Shown: positions 28,579 through 38,128, counted from the first letter of the stretch. The stretch is 64,000 nucleotides of DNA from Planctomycetota bacterium (GCA_016190145.1 JACPRD010000173.1:1-64000), one strand, 5' to 3'. Made by a program: numbers and translations. Notes: a model not told the origin generated them from the letters alone.

Positions 28579-29688
28579 ATGAGAGACGGCGCGGGCCTGG
28601 GAATGCTTGCGGCGGCCTTTTGCCTCGCGTCCGCCGCTTCCGGCCGGGGCGAGGAGCCGCCCGTGCCCGAGGGCCGCCGTCTCCGGGAGATCGTCCGCGC
28701 GAACTACAGGGAAGGCTCCGTCCTCGTCGGCGCGACGATCGGCGCGCAGGATCTCGCGCGGGAGCCGGGGGTTGTGCTCGACCGCGAGTTTTCGTACGTC
28801 ACGCCGGAGAACGACTACAAGCAGCAGGTCGTGCGGGCCGATCCCAAGGCGTGGAACTGGGCGCCCGCCGACGCGTGGGTGAAACCCGTCGCCGACCGCG
28901 GAAAGGTGCTCCGGATGCACTGCCCCATCGGCCCCCAGTGCTCCACGTGGGTGAAGGACGACGCCCGCACCGCCGCCGAACTCGAGGCCGAACTCAGTCT
29001 CTTCCTCGAGACGATCTGCCGGCGCTACAACGGAAAGGCCGGCTATCGGTACATGGACGTCGTCAACGAGACCGTGTCCAACGGCGCCTGGCACCGGGAC
29101 GGTCCCGGAACTGCGAAATGGGAGTGCCCCTGGTTCCGGATCGGCCAGGACACGGACCGCAACCGCACGCCGCTGTTCATCCGCATGGCGTTCGAGACGG
29201 CGCAGAAGCACGCGCCGGACGTGAGGTTCGTTTTCAACCACCATGAGGACCCGTCGCGCGCCGACTCGTGGAAGCTCGTGAAGGAAACGGTTGCGTACCT
29301 CCAGGAACGCAAGCTCCGCGTGGACGCCGTCGGCTGGCAGGCGCACGTGGACGCCGGTTGGGACACGCCGCAGAACCTCGCGAAACTCGGCGAGTTGATC
29401 GACTGGGCCCACGAGCGGAAGCTCGAATTCCACGTCACCGAGGCCAGCGTCTGGCTCAAGAAGGGCCAGGCCGAGGAAGACCTCGCCGCGCAGGCGCGGA
29501 CCTACCGCGCCGTCCTCAAGGCGCTCCTCGACCGCCGCAAAACCGGCGTCGTCGCCTGGAATACCTGGCACGTCACCGACGCCCGCGGCTGGCACGTCGA
29601 GTGGCTCCCCTCCCTGTTCGACGCGAACTACCGGGCGAAACCCGCGTATTTCGCGGTCCAGGCTGAGCTGGAAGCGCACAAGGACTGA
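28579..29688 (+). CDS. Glycoside hydrolase family 10 (endo-1,4-beta-xylanase-like)
   Basis: FSYVTPENDYKQQ; YRYMDVVNETVSNG (acid/base Glu); LEFHVTEASVW (nucleophile Glu); secreted. Confidence 0.9.
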   Translation: MRDGAGLGMLAAAFCLASAASGRGEEPPVPEGRRLREIVRANYREGSVLVGATIGAQDLAREPGVVLDREFSYVTPENDYKQQVVRADPKAWNWAPADAWVKPVADRGKVLRMHCPIGPQCSTWVKDDARTAAELEAELSLFLETICRRYNGKAGYRYMDVVNETVSNGAWHRDGPGTAKWECPWFRIGQDTDRNRTPLFIRMAFETAQKHAPDVRFVFNHHEDPSRADSWKLVKETVAYLQERKLRVDAVGWQAHVDAGWDTPQNLAKLGELIDWAHERKLEFHVTEASVWLKKGQAEEDLAAQARTYRAVLKALLDRRKTGVVAWNTWHVTDARGWHVEWLPSLFDANYRAKPAYFAVQAELEAHKD

Positions 29689-29694
29689 AAGTCA

Positions 29695-29779
29695 CCGAGA
29701 ATCGGGTATCATTCTCGGGGATGAAAGAGGAGGAGCAGGAGGAGATCGTCCCACAGGGGCCGTTCCTCCTCCTGCTCCT
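29695..29779. repeat. Two consecutive hairpins between convergent genes
   Basis: CCGAGAAT...ATTCTCGG (29695-29718) and AGGAGCAGGAGGAG...CTCCTCCTGCTCCT (29731-29744/29766-29779), both perfect. Confidence 0.75.
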
Positions 29780-29875
29780 TCCCCTCCGCCGCTGTGGCGG
29801 CGAGATTCGGGCATGGCGTCGGATTGTTGCACGACAGGGAGCCCGGGCCAACTTCTCGATCCGACCGGTGCCCCG

Positions 29876-30649
29876 TCAGGCGGCGGGCCCATCCGCGGGC
29901 TGCAGCTCCCAGATCCCGATGGGGTTGTGATTAGGATGCCCCGCTTCATAGAGCGTGCACGGGACGGCCCGGATCAGGAATTGCCGGAGATTCGGGGAGA
30001 GCCTGGTCCTGTCCCCATCCCGGATCGTCGGGCGATCGGTGGCCTGGTACCAGTTGAACCGCGCGAGCAGCTCAAGCGCCTCCGCGGCCTCGATCCCCTT
30101 CACCCTCGCATCGCGAAGTCCCAGGTTGTGCATTCCGCAGCTGCACGTGACGCGCTCCGCCTCGTCATGCACCATGGTCACGAAGGCCTGCACGTATGCG
30201 ACAGGGCTGGGGTTCGTGAGGAGCTCGGCCCACTCCTTCGCCGAGTGGGCCTTCCCGGCCGACTCCACCATCACGGCGGCGCCCCCCAGGCGGAGGTAGC
30301 GCAGGCTGAGTTCGACCAGGGGACGGAGGCGATCCAGGGAGCCTCCATCGCCGAAGAGAACGAGGACCGAGGCATGCCGCTGGATCCGCTCGAGGTCTTC
30401 ATCCGCGAGCAGCCCGCCCGACAGGGTGCGGAAGGCCTCGGTCATTCGCGCGTCCGGAGGCAGGAGATCGAACTGAACGCCCTCCCCGGTCGTCCGGTCG
30501 CGGAGGTGCGGATACCGGACGACGATTCCCTCCGAGTCGCTGGCGTTCTCGAACGGCTCGACATGAGGCCAGGGCCCCGGGATGCAGAGGGTGGCCTTGA
30601 TCTCAGGGGCCGGCGAGGCCGGCCCTCCCAGCGTTCCTTCGTCGCCCAT
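29876..30649 (-). CDS. Hypothetical protein, possibly DUF4261-like
   Basis: AAVMVESAGKAHSAKEWAELL...YVQAFVTMVHDEAERVTCSCGMHNLGLRDARV; family call from memory. Confidence 0.55.
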   Translation of the reverse strand: MGDEGTLGGPASPAPEIKATLCIPGPWPHVEPFENASDSEGIVVRYPHLRDRTTGEGVQFDLLPPDARMTEAFRTLSGGLLADEDLERIQRHASVLVLFGDGGSLDRLRPLVELSLRYLRLGGAAVMVESAGKAHSAKEWAELLTNPSPVAYVQAFVTMVHDEAERVTCSCGMHNLGLRDARVKGIEAAEALELLARFNWYQATDRPTIRDGDRTRLSPNLRQFLIRAVPCTLYEAGHPNHNPIGIWELQPADGPAA

Positions 30650-30860
30650 GACCGGGCAATCCCTCACGAACGCTGACGACGCCTGTTTCCGGAGCCACCG
30701 AGGGGCGGAGATTATCAAACCCGGTCCGTCGACCGCAAGCGTCGAAACCCTGCTGAACGCGCCCTCCCCTCGCGAGGAGGGCTTTGAAGTTCCTGGATTT
30801 TTCCGCGAGGGATTCCGCGGAGCACGTCGTCTCTAAAACGATACTCTGGGAGACGCCCCC

Positions 30861-33800
30861 ATGCCCGATTTCCGCGAGCTGGTCCGCGAATACCACGCGA
30901 TCGTCTATCGCGTCGCGCTCGGCGTGCTCCGCGACGAAGCGGCTGCCGAGGATGTCGCGCAGGACGTGTTCCTCGCGTTCCTGCAGGACCCGGCCGCCCT
31001 GGCGCGCGCTTCCAGCCTCAAATCCTTCGTCTGTCGCACCGCCCTGAACCGCGCGCTCGACGCGCTGAAGGCGGGAAGGCGGAGAGCTGCCCGGGAAGCG
31101 CAAGTCGCGGAGAGGAGCGGGGTCATGGATCCATCGGAGGCGGCGTTCCGGCGCGAATTGCGCGAGAGGGTCGCCGAACTGCCGGAGGACCAGCGCGCGG
31201 CGGTGGATCTGCACTATTTCCAGGGGTTGACGCTTCCTGAGTGCGCGGCGGCGCTGGCGGTTCCCGAAGGAACGGTGTCAAGCCGGGTTTCCGCGGCGCT
31301 GTCGAAGCTGCGCGCCGTCCTTGCGGGCGCGGCGACGGCGGGTCTGCTGCTGGCACTCGAGGGGAATCTCCGCGCGTGCGAACCCGCCGCGGTGCCGGAG
31401 GGGCTGGAGGGGCGCCTGCAGCGGCTCGGTCGCGGCGCGCCAGGCGTTCCGACGGCGTCCGGTCGCGGAGCGCGGCTCATTCTGGCGGGTACGACGGTCC
31501 TGACGATCGTCCTCGTGGCGATCATCGGGTCGGTCACGTACCGGGCAATGCGCGGCGGGCCCGCACGGACGTCTTCGGTCGTTTCGCAGGGCGCCACGGC
31601 CCACGCCGGCGTGCCCGAAACGGCCGCCACCGCGACCGCCCCGGATGATGCCGGCATCGATTTCGCCTCCGTCGATCGCGACCTCGACCTTCATGGCATC
31701 GTCGTTTCGGAAGCGCAGGCGCCGATTGCGGGCGCGGAGCTCCGGACGCTCACCGAGCCCTGGCGGCGCGCCACGTTGCGGAAGGCAAGGGGGGAAGAGG
31801 AACGCGTCGGTGGTCCGGCCGCGCGTTCGGCGCGCGACGGAACGTTCCGCATCCGGTTGCGCCGCGGAGAGGAGGTCGCGCTGCGGGCGAGCGCCGCAGG
31901 ATTCGCGGCGATCGAGGTCAAGCGTTGCCTCGCGGGCGGCCGGGTCCGCATCGTGATGAAGCCGGGGGTGACGGTCGAGGTGCGCGCGAGGGATCCCGAG
32001 GGGCAGCCGCTTGCCAGGGCGCAGATCCGGATCGGAGGCGACGCCGGCGAGGAAAACGTCGCGTTCGCGGCGAAGGGCGACACGGACGAGGCGGGTCTGT
32101 GTCTCCTCGCTGGATTGCCCTCGGGGTGCGTTGCGGAACTCAGCGGCGTGCACCTCGCAACGGGAGGCGCCGGCAAGGCGACCCTCCGCCTTCCCGCGAG
32201 GGGAAACGTCGTCGCGGACTTGACGCTGCCCCGGCTCGGGACCGTGCGCGGCCGGGTTTTCGACGGAGTCACTCATCGGTCGATTCCGGGAGCCTCCATC
32301 CGCGCTCATTTCAACCCGGCGTTTTCCGCCCTCGCGGACGCAGACGGCCGCTTCGAGATCCGGGGCGTAGAAACCGGGTGGCTGTGGGTCGACGTGGCCG
32401 CGGAGGGATACGCGCCCGAGGCGGTCACGCCGGAATCAACGGACGACGTCGAAGTCATGCTCTTCCCCGCGTTCGCCGTAGCCGGTCGCGCCGTGGACGA
32501 TTCGGGGAGTCCCGTGAGAGACGCCCGGTTCGCCGCGTTCGGCGGCGTCAACAGCGGCGGCGGCTGCGAAATCGTGGCCCGCGACCGCGCCGGAGACGAC
32601 GGCCGCTTCCGGATCGGCGGCCTGGATGCGCGGGCGTCGTACACATTGAGCTGCGAGGCGCCCGGCCGTGGCCGGATCCTTCTCGATTTCGATTTCAGGG
32701 AACCGACCGCCGGGATTCGCGACCTCGGGGACATCGTCCTGCCCGCGTCGCGGTCGATCGAGGGCGTCGTCCTGACCGCGGAGGGCGCGCCGCTCGACGG
32801 CGTGACGGTCACCATCGAAGGCGGAAACATCGACCGCGCCCGGCTGCGAAACGGCGTCGAGAACTGGGACTGGCCGATTCGAAGGGCCGATTCGAGACGA
32901 ACCGACGACCTGGGGAGATTCCGATTTCCCGACCTCTCTCCGGGTCTGTACAACCTGATCGCGAATAAGGGCCGGTCGCGCGCCGGGGCGGAAATGCTGG
33001 TGGAGCTGAAGCCGGAGTCGAATCGCTCGGGGCTGGAGATCCGGATGCCGGCCGGGCGAGACGTCTCGGTGGTGGTCGTCGACGAGGCCGGCCAGCCGGT
33101 TGAGGGAGTCATGGTCCTTGTCGACCTCGAGGGAAAACTGGGCCTTGGCGGCGACACCGACGTCTCCGGGGTCGCGCGATTCACGCTCGGCGGCCCTGCG
33201 AGAGTGACGATCCTGGTCTCCAGAACCATCGGCACCGGCCCCTGGGTGGAGCCCGAGCCCAGGACTCTCGACGGCGACGCCGCGGAGATCCGTTTCGTGC
33301 TTGAAACCGGAAAAACGATCACGGGACGCGTCCTCGCGCCCGGTGGAAAACCGCTTCCGAAAGCGGGGCTCAGGGCGCTGATCGGCGAGAAGGTGGTCGC
33401 GGCGGGCAACGCCCGGGACGATGGCTCGTTCCGGCTCGTCGTCCGTTCGGCTGCGGTCGTCGATGTCGAACTCACGGGAGACTACTGGCTGAAGGACGGA
33501 GGTGCCTTCGAGGGGCGAGTCACCGGAGTGCGAGCCGGCGCCGACGACATCGTGGTCCACGCCGTTCCCATGGAAGCGAACCGCTCGCTTCGCGTCAGGA
33601 TCGAGTTCGCGGACGGCCGACCCGCCGCCGGCGCCTGGATCATCCTGAACTCCCGGGGAGACGCGCAAAAGGCGACCGCCGACGAGAATGGATCCGCCGT
33701 CTTCGACGGACTCGTCCCGAAAGGGGCGGAGATTCAGGCGGGCGTGCAGGACCCGGGCGACGGCGTCGCGTGGCAGGACGCGATCGAAGATCACATCATT

Positions 33801-34103
33801 CCATCGGGCCAGGAAGTCGTCATCCGGCTGGAGGTAGGCGTTCGAGTCGCGGGCGTCGTCCTCGGGCCTTCGGGCGAGCCGATTGCCGGCGCCCACATCG
33901 TGATCAGGGCGGCCGGGTTCTGGGAGAAGGAGCTGGACTCCGGGTCGAAGGGGCGGTTTACCGCCATTCTCGAAGCGGGCGCGCGGGGCGGATTCACGCT
34001 TCAGGCCACGCATCCCGGCGAGGCCGGAACGCTGCTGACCGGAGTCGCGGAAGGAGTCGTCGGCGGGGGCGACGTGACGGTGCGTCTGGAACCTGCGAAG
34101 TAG
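30861..34103 (+). CDS. ECF sigma factor fused through a TM helix to carboxypeptidase-regulatory-like repeats
   Basis: FRELVREYHAIVYRVALGVLRDEAAAEDVAQDVFLAFL; LPEDQRAAVDLHYFQGLTLPECAAALAVPEGTVSSRVSAALSKL; TM LILAGTTVLTIVLVAIIGSVTY; repeated GxVxxxxGxPxxxAxV units. Confidence 0.85.
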   Translation: MPDFRELVREYHAIVYRVALGVLRDEAAAEDVAQDVFLAFLQDPAALARASSLKSFVCRTALNRALDALKAGRRRAAREAQVAERSGVMDPSEAAFRRELRERVAELPEDQRAAVDLHYFQGLTLPECAAALAVPEGTVSSRVSAALSKLRAVLAGAATAGLLLALEGNLRACEPAAVPEGLEGRLQRLGRGAPGVPTASGRGARLILAGTTVLTIVLVAIIGSVTYRAMRGGPARTSSVVSQGATAHAGVPETAATATAPDDAGIDFASVDRDLDLHGIVVSEAQAPIAGAELRTLTEPWRRATLRKARGEEERVGGPAARSARDGTFRIRLRRGEEVALRASAAGFAAIEVKRCLAGGRVRIVMKPGVTVEVRARDPEGQPLARAQIRIGGDAGEENVAFAAKGDTDEAGLCLLAGLPSGCVAELSGVHLATGGAGKATLRLPARGNVVADLTLPRLGTVRGRVFDGVTHRSIPGASIRAHFNPAFSALADADGRFEIRGVETGWLWVDVAAEGYAPEAVTPESTDDVEVMLFPAFAVAGRAVDDSGSPVRDARFAAFGGVNSGGGCEIVARDRAGDDGRFRIGGLDARASYTLSCEAPGRGRILLDFDFREPTAGIRDLGDIVLPASRSIEGVVLTAEGAPLDGVTVTIEGGNIDRARLRNGVENWDWPIRRADSRRTDDLGRFRFPDLSPGLYNLIANKGRSRAGAEMLVELKPESNRSGLEIRMPAGRDVSVVVVDEAGQPVEGVMVLVDLEGKLGLGGDTDVSGVARFTLGGPARVTILVSRTIGTGPWVEPEPRTLDGDAAEIRFVLETGKTITGRVLAPGGKPLPKAGLRALIGEKVVAAGNARDDGSFRLVVRSAAVVDVELTGDYWLKDGGAFEGRVTGVRAGADDIVVHAVPMEANRSLRVRIEFADGRPAAGAWIILNSRGDAQKATADENGSAVFDGLVPKGAEIQAGVQDPGDGVAWQDAIEDHIIPSGQEVVIRLEVGVRVAGVVLGPSGEPIAGAHIVIRAAGFWEKELDSGSKGRFTAILEAGARGGFTLQATHPGEAGTLLTGVAEGVVGGGDVTVRLEPAK

Positions 34104-34209
34104 TGACCCCTTTTTCCACGCCGCGCACGCCGGCAGCCCCCACGCCTGAAAGCGAAGCCCCGCGAACCTTCCCGCGCGCCGCCCGATCAAGTATCGTCTC
34201 CCCCCGCAC

Positions 34210-36291
34210 ATGATCCAGGCCCCCCTCGGCTTCGAAGACCACCTCCCCGATCGCATGCCCGTCTGGCGGCGCATCGAGGAGGCCGCGCGCCGCATCTCCG
34301 AAACGTACGGCTACCGCGAGATGCGCACGCCCATCATGGAATCCACGGAGCTGTTCGTGCGCTCGGTCGGCGAAGTCACCGACATCGTCGAGAAGGAAAT
34401 GTTCACGTTCGACAAAGGCGACAAGGACTCCCTCACCCTCCGCCCCGAACTCACCGCCTCCTTCGTCCGCGCCTGCGTCGAACACGGCCTCTTCAAGAAG
34501 AAAGCCTTCCAGAAACTTTTCTACGTCGGCCCCAACTTCCGCAAGGAACGCCCCCAGAAAGGCCGCCTCCGCCAGTTCCACCAGTTCGGCGTGGAAGCCC
34601 TCGGCGCGACCGACGCCCTCCTCGACGCCGAAACCATCCTCCTCGCCCTCGAGTTCTTCACCGCCCTCGGCGTCCCCGGCGTCCGCACCCGCGTGAACTC
34701 CATCGGCTGCCCTACCTGCCGCCCGAAATACCGCGACGCCCTCAAGGCCCACTTCGAACCCAAACTCTCGAGCTTCTGCGAAAACTGCCGCCGCCGCTTC
34801 GACCGCAACGTCTTCCGCGTCCTCGACTGCAAAAACGAGGGCTGCATCTCCCTCTCCTCCGACGCCCCGCGCATCCAGGACCACCTCTGCGACCCCTGCA
34901 AGGCCCACGACGCCCAGCTCATGGCCGCCCTCGCCGCGGCCGGCGTCGCCTTCGCCCCCGACCCCCGCCTCGTCCGCGGCTTCGATTACTACACCCGCAC
35001 CGTCTACGAGTTCACCGCCCCCGGCCTCGGCGCCCAGGACGCCATCGGCGGCGGCGGCCGCTACGACAACCTCATCGCCGAAATGGGCGGCGACCCCGCC
35101 GGCGCCGTCGGCTTCGCCATCGGCCTCGAACGCGTCGTCATCGCCCTCGAAGCCGCCGGCAAGGCCCCCGAAGAAGAGTGGTACCCGACCCGGGTGTTCG
35201 TGACGCACATCGGCCCCACGACGCGGCTGCCGGCGTTCGACCTCGTGCGGACTCTTCGCGCCGCCGGAATCTCGGCCGATATGGACTTCGAGGGCCGATC
35301 GCTGAAGGCGCAGATGCGAAGCGCGAATCAGGTGCGATCTCTGTGGGCAGTAATTCTAGGTCCGGACGAGTTGGCGTCCGGTGAATGCAAGCTCGTCGAT
35401 CTATCGAGCCAGAGCGAACAGAAGGTCCAGCTTGCGGGCCTGGAGCAGCGCCTTATGGGATCGCCGACCAGTGCGCCAGAGGAGACGGTTGAAGGAGCCC
35501 AGTCGCGCGGGAAGCGGACCGTCTCTTCCTCCGAAACACTCGACATGACTGTTCCCGAACAGGTGGGAGATGAATTCCGCCGCTGGATTTCGTTTCCCGA
35601 CCCGGAGAACCCGGTCTTCCTGCTTCAAGCCTGGCCGGAAGAGGCGGACGATTCCGCCTTGGAAATCCCGGGCGTCTTCGACGTCGGCGGCCTCCAGGAG
35701 CGCGTCCGAAGGTTTGGGCCCACACGACCGAATGGTTTCAGCATGCTCTTCGAGGCCAGCACTCCGCAGCCGGTCGAAGGTGGCGGATTCAGCATCGCTT
35801 TCGCAGCCCGCAGGATGCTCTGCATTCGCCCTTCCGGAGTGAGCACGTTCGCTGCGTCGGGCGGACCTGCATGGCTTTCATGGGCGAGCTCCCGCTTTTC
35901 AAAGGAGCCTGTTCTGAATCCGTGGGTCCTGTTCGACTCCATCATCGACTTTTGTCGCCTTGAAATCGAAACGGTCTTCCGGTCCCTGCCTCCCAGGCCG
36001 TCGGGCTGGACCTTTGGGTTTGGGGTTTTCATTTCGCAGGCTCAGTCGAAGTTCCCCCTGCGAATGGCACGCGGCGCGTTCACGGAATTCCTCGTTCCGG
36101 ACACCAAACAGGCGCCCGGACGCCGGGTGCTCGCAGAAGTACGCCACAGGAGCGGAACGGACCTCGCGAAGGCCGTCGCATTCGACTTAATCCGGAAGGT
36201 GTACGACGGCTTTGGACTCGGAAGGCAGGACATGCCCTTCCTCAATCCGCAACGTGACGCCATCGACCTCACCTCATTTCTCCGCTCCTGA
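34210..36291 (+). CDS. hisS: Histidyl-tRNA synthetase with ~280-aa unrecognised C-terminal extension
   Basis: LRPELTASFVRACVEHG; FDYYTRTVYEFTAPGLGAQDAIGGGGRYDNL; ABD to DMDFEGRSLKAQMRSAN...ILGPDELASGE; frame stays open to 36291. Confidence 0.9.
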   Translation: MIQAPLGFEDHLPDRMPVWRRIEEAARRISETYGYREMRTPIMESTELFVRSVGEVTDIVEKEMFTFDKGDKDSLTLRPELTASFVRACVEHGLFKKKAFQKLFYVGPNFRKERPQKGRLRQFHQFGVEALGATDALLDAETILLALEFFTALGVPGVRTRVNSIGCPTCRPKYRDALKAHFEPKLSSFCENCRRRFDRNVFRVLDCKNEGCISLSSDAPRIQDHLCDPCKAHDAQLMAALAAAGVAFAPDPRLVRGFDYYTRTVYEFTAPGLGAQDAIGGGGRYDNLIAEMGGDPAGAVGFAIGLERVVIALEAAGKAPEEEWYPTRVFVTHIGPTTRLPAFDLVRTLRAAGISADMDFEGRSLKAQMRSANQVRSLWAVILGPDELASGECKLVDLSSQSEQKVQLAGLEQRLMGSPTSAPEETVEGAQSRGKRTVSSSETLDMTVPEQVGDEFRRWISFPDPENPVFLLQAWPEEADDSALEIPGVFDVGGLQERVRRFGPTRPNGFSMLFEASTPQPVEGGGFSIAFAARRMLCIRPSGVSTFAASGGPAWLSWASSRFSKEPVLNPWVLFDSIIDFCRLEIETVFRSLPPRPSGWTFGFGVFISQAQSKFPLRMARGAFTEFLVPDTKQAPGRRVLAEVRHRSGTDLAKAVAFDLIRKVYDGFGLGRQDMPFLNPQRDAIDLTSFLRS

Positions 36292-36307
36292 GAAACACGC
36301 ATCCGCC

Positions 36308-36618
36308 ATGGGACGCGTCAACGCTCGATACACCGCGGAGCAGTTCAATCAGTTGAGAAAGCTCCGGTCCCAAGGCGTCACAATTCGCGAGGCCATCGTC
36401 CGGGTCGGTGTCAAGTTGGGTACCGCGATGAGTTGGATGTACCGGGGAAATCGGCCGTTCTGCATTGCGAATCGAAACAACCAGTTCCGTATCCCCACGT
36501 CCGCAAGGCGGATGACCTGTGACAAGGCCTATGTTCTGGGAGTTCTCTGCGGAGACGGCTACCTCGGGGGAAGGTCACGGAATCAGATCCAGGTCGCAGC
36601 AGTCGACGAAGAATTTGT
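36308..36618 (+). pseudogene. 5' half of LAGLIDADG homing endonuclease gene, interrupted by IS66-type element
   Basis: N-term HTH-like YTAEQFNQLRKLRSQGVTIREAIVRVGVKLGTAMSWMYRG; LAGLIDADG motif 1 YVLGVLCGDGYLGG; frame continues at 38137. Confidence 0.85.
36611..36618. repeat. 8-bp target-site duplication GAATTTGT, left copy
   Basis: Identical to 38129-38136, flanking the IS ends. Confidence 0.95.
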
Positions 36619-38128
36619 GTAATTGTTTAGCGCCTTGCGCCGCATGAGCGACCAGCGCCACGGCTTTCGCAGCCCTCTACGTCGGCGACGTCATTGCCGG
36701 GATCTCCGGCACGGCGTCAGGCGGCGCCCGGAGGGCCCGGCTCAGGTAGTCTACCGCGTCGACCGCGCGTTTCACGCAGGTCTGAAGGATCGTGAGGAGG
36801 CGGCCTTGGGCTTCGGCGCCGTTCTGGGTTCTGCTTCCGCCCCAGACCTTGCGGTTGACGACGGCGGGGCGCATCGCCTGTTCGCCGAGGCGGTTGGTGG
36901 GCTCGATGGCCGGCTGCTTGAGAAACGTGAAGATCTCGTCGCCATGTTTTTCGAGGTGCTTGGCGAAGCGTTCGTTGTCCGGGTTGGTCTTGATGGGCCC
37001 GACCAACCTGTCCAGCCGGGCCTGAAGACGGCCGGTCGCGACGGCCAAGCCGTGGGGAGAGACCTTGCCCTCGTCGCGCCGATCCCGAAGGTCGATGGAG
37101 TCGAGCAGCAGCGTCTTGATGGAGCGCGGAAAGAGGACGGCGGCGCCGCGCGCCGTCTCCAGAAGTTCGCGGCAGCGGACGAGGAAATGAAACAGGCACT
37201 GCTGGTGCCGCGCTTTCTTGAAGCTGTCGTAAGGGCCCCATCCGTCGTGGCCCAGCAGGCCGTCGTAGTCGGGCCCGAGGACCTCGGCGGGGACGTCGAA
37301 CCCCCTGCTCGGACGGATGACGTACGCGATCGCCGTTCGGGTGACAAAGCCCCAGAGCCACTGGAGGATGCCACCGACCTTCCATCCCGTCTCGTCGACG
37401 TTGTTCTCCCGGCTCTTCCGGACATCAACCAGCACCCGCCGGTATGGTTTCTCGACCCGATCGGCCGCCCGGAGCATCACCTGCGCCGACCCGCCGCGAG
37501 ACAGCGGGATGCCGCAGATCTCGCTGAAGAAACGCGCCACCTTGCCGTGAGACAGCCCCAGATCCTTGTTCAGGTGAACCGCCACCGCCTGCGCGTCGGG
37601 TCCCAGCTGGCTCGCCGCTGCTCCCACCGCATCCGACGTCTGCAGCGGATGCCGTCCCTGAACTCGACGGCCGCACTTCCGGCACCGCCCCACCCCGATG
37701 TTGAACTTCCGCCGGATCGGCTTCCGCGGCATCTCCGTCTGGTACTGCTCGCAGACACCCTCCGCGTCCAGCGGCCCTCCGCAGTCGGGGCAGCAGCCCG
37801 GCAGCGGCGCGTCGTACGTCTCGTCCACCTCCGGCGGCACCTCACGGTGCGCTTTCACTCCGTAGTCCGCGCCGGCTTTGCGCCCTGGTGTCTTCGGCTT
37901 CGCCTTCGGGGGACCCTTTGAAAACGGCGCCGCCTGCCTCTTGTTCCCGCGCCGCGACTCCTCCAGCAACTCGCGGAGCTTCTTCAACTCCGCATCATGC
38001 TCGGCGAGACGACGCTCGAGACCGGCGCAGTTCGGGCACGGCTGTGACGGCGGTTGGAGACCCCTCTCCATTGATTTCTATATCGACCGCCGCCCATTCC
38101 CCTCTGGAGAAAGGCGCTAAACAATTAC
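36619..38128. mobile_element. IS66-family insertion sequence, single-ORF (ISBst12-like) type, 1510 bp
   Basis: Ends GTAATTGTTTAGCGCC / GGCGCTAAACAATTAC (perfect 16-bp IR beginning GTAA), 8-bp TSD, tnpC-like ORF. Confidence 0.95.
36677..38071 (-). CDS. IS66-family transposase (TnpC-like)
   Basis: Coiled-coil N-term; Zn-finger CCPDCGG...CRKCG; VDETGW, LLGHDGWGPYD, EPTNRLGEQAMRP. Confidence 0.95.
   Translation of the reverse strand: MERGLQPPSQPCPNCAGLERRLAEHDAELKKLRELLEESRRGNKRQAAPFSKGPPKAKPKTPGRKAGADYGVKAHREVPPEVDETYDAPLPGCCPDCGGPLDAEGVCEQYQTEMPRKPIRRKFNIGVGRCRKCGRRVQGRHPLQTSDAVGAAASQLGPDAQAVAVHLNKDLGLSHGKVARFFSEICGIPLSRGGSAQVMLRAADRVEKPYRRVLVDVRKSRENNVDETGWKVGGILQWLWGFVTRTAIAYVIRPSRGFDVPAEVLGPDYDGLLGHDGWGPYDSFKKARHQQCLFHFLVRCRELLETARGAAVLFPRSIKTLLLDSIDLRDRRDEGKVSPHGLAVATGRLQARLDRLVGPIKTNPDNERFAKHLEKHGDEIFTFLKQPAIEPTNRLGEQAMRPAVVNRKVWGGSRTQNGAEAQGRLLTILQTCVKRAVDAVDYLSRALRAPPDAVPEIPAMTSPT

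Noticed and set aside
36677-38071. Passenger gene inside the IS
   Set aside because: The single large ORF is the IS66 transposase itself; plus-strand ORFs there are shadows
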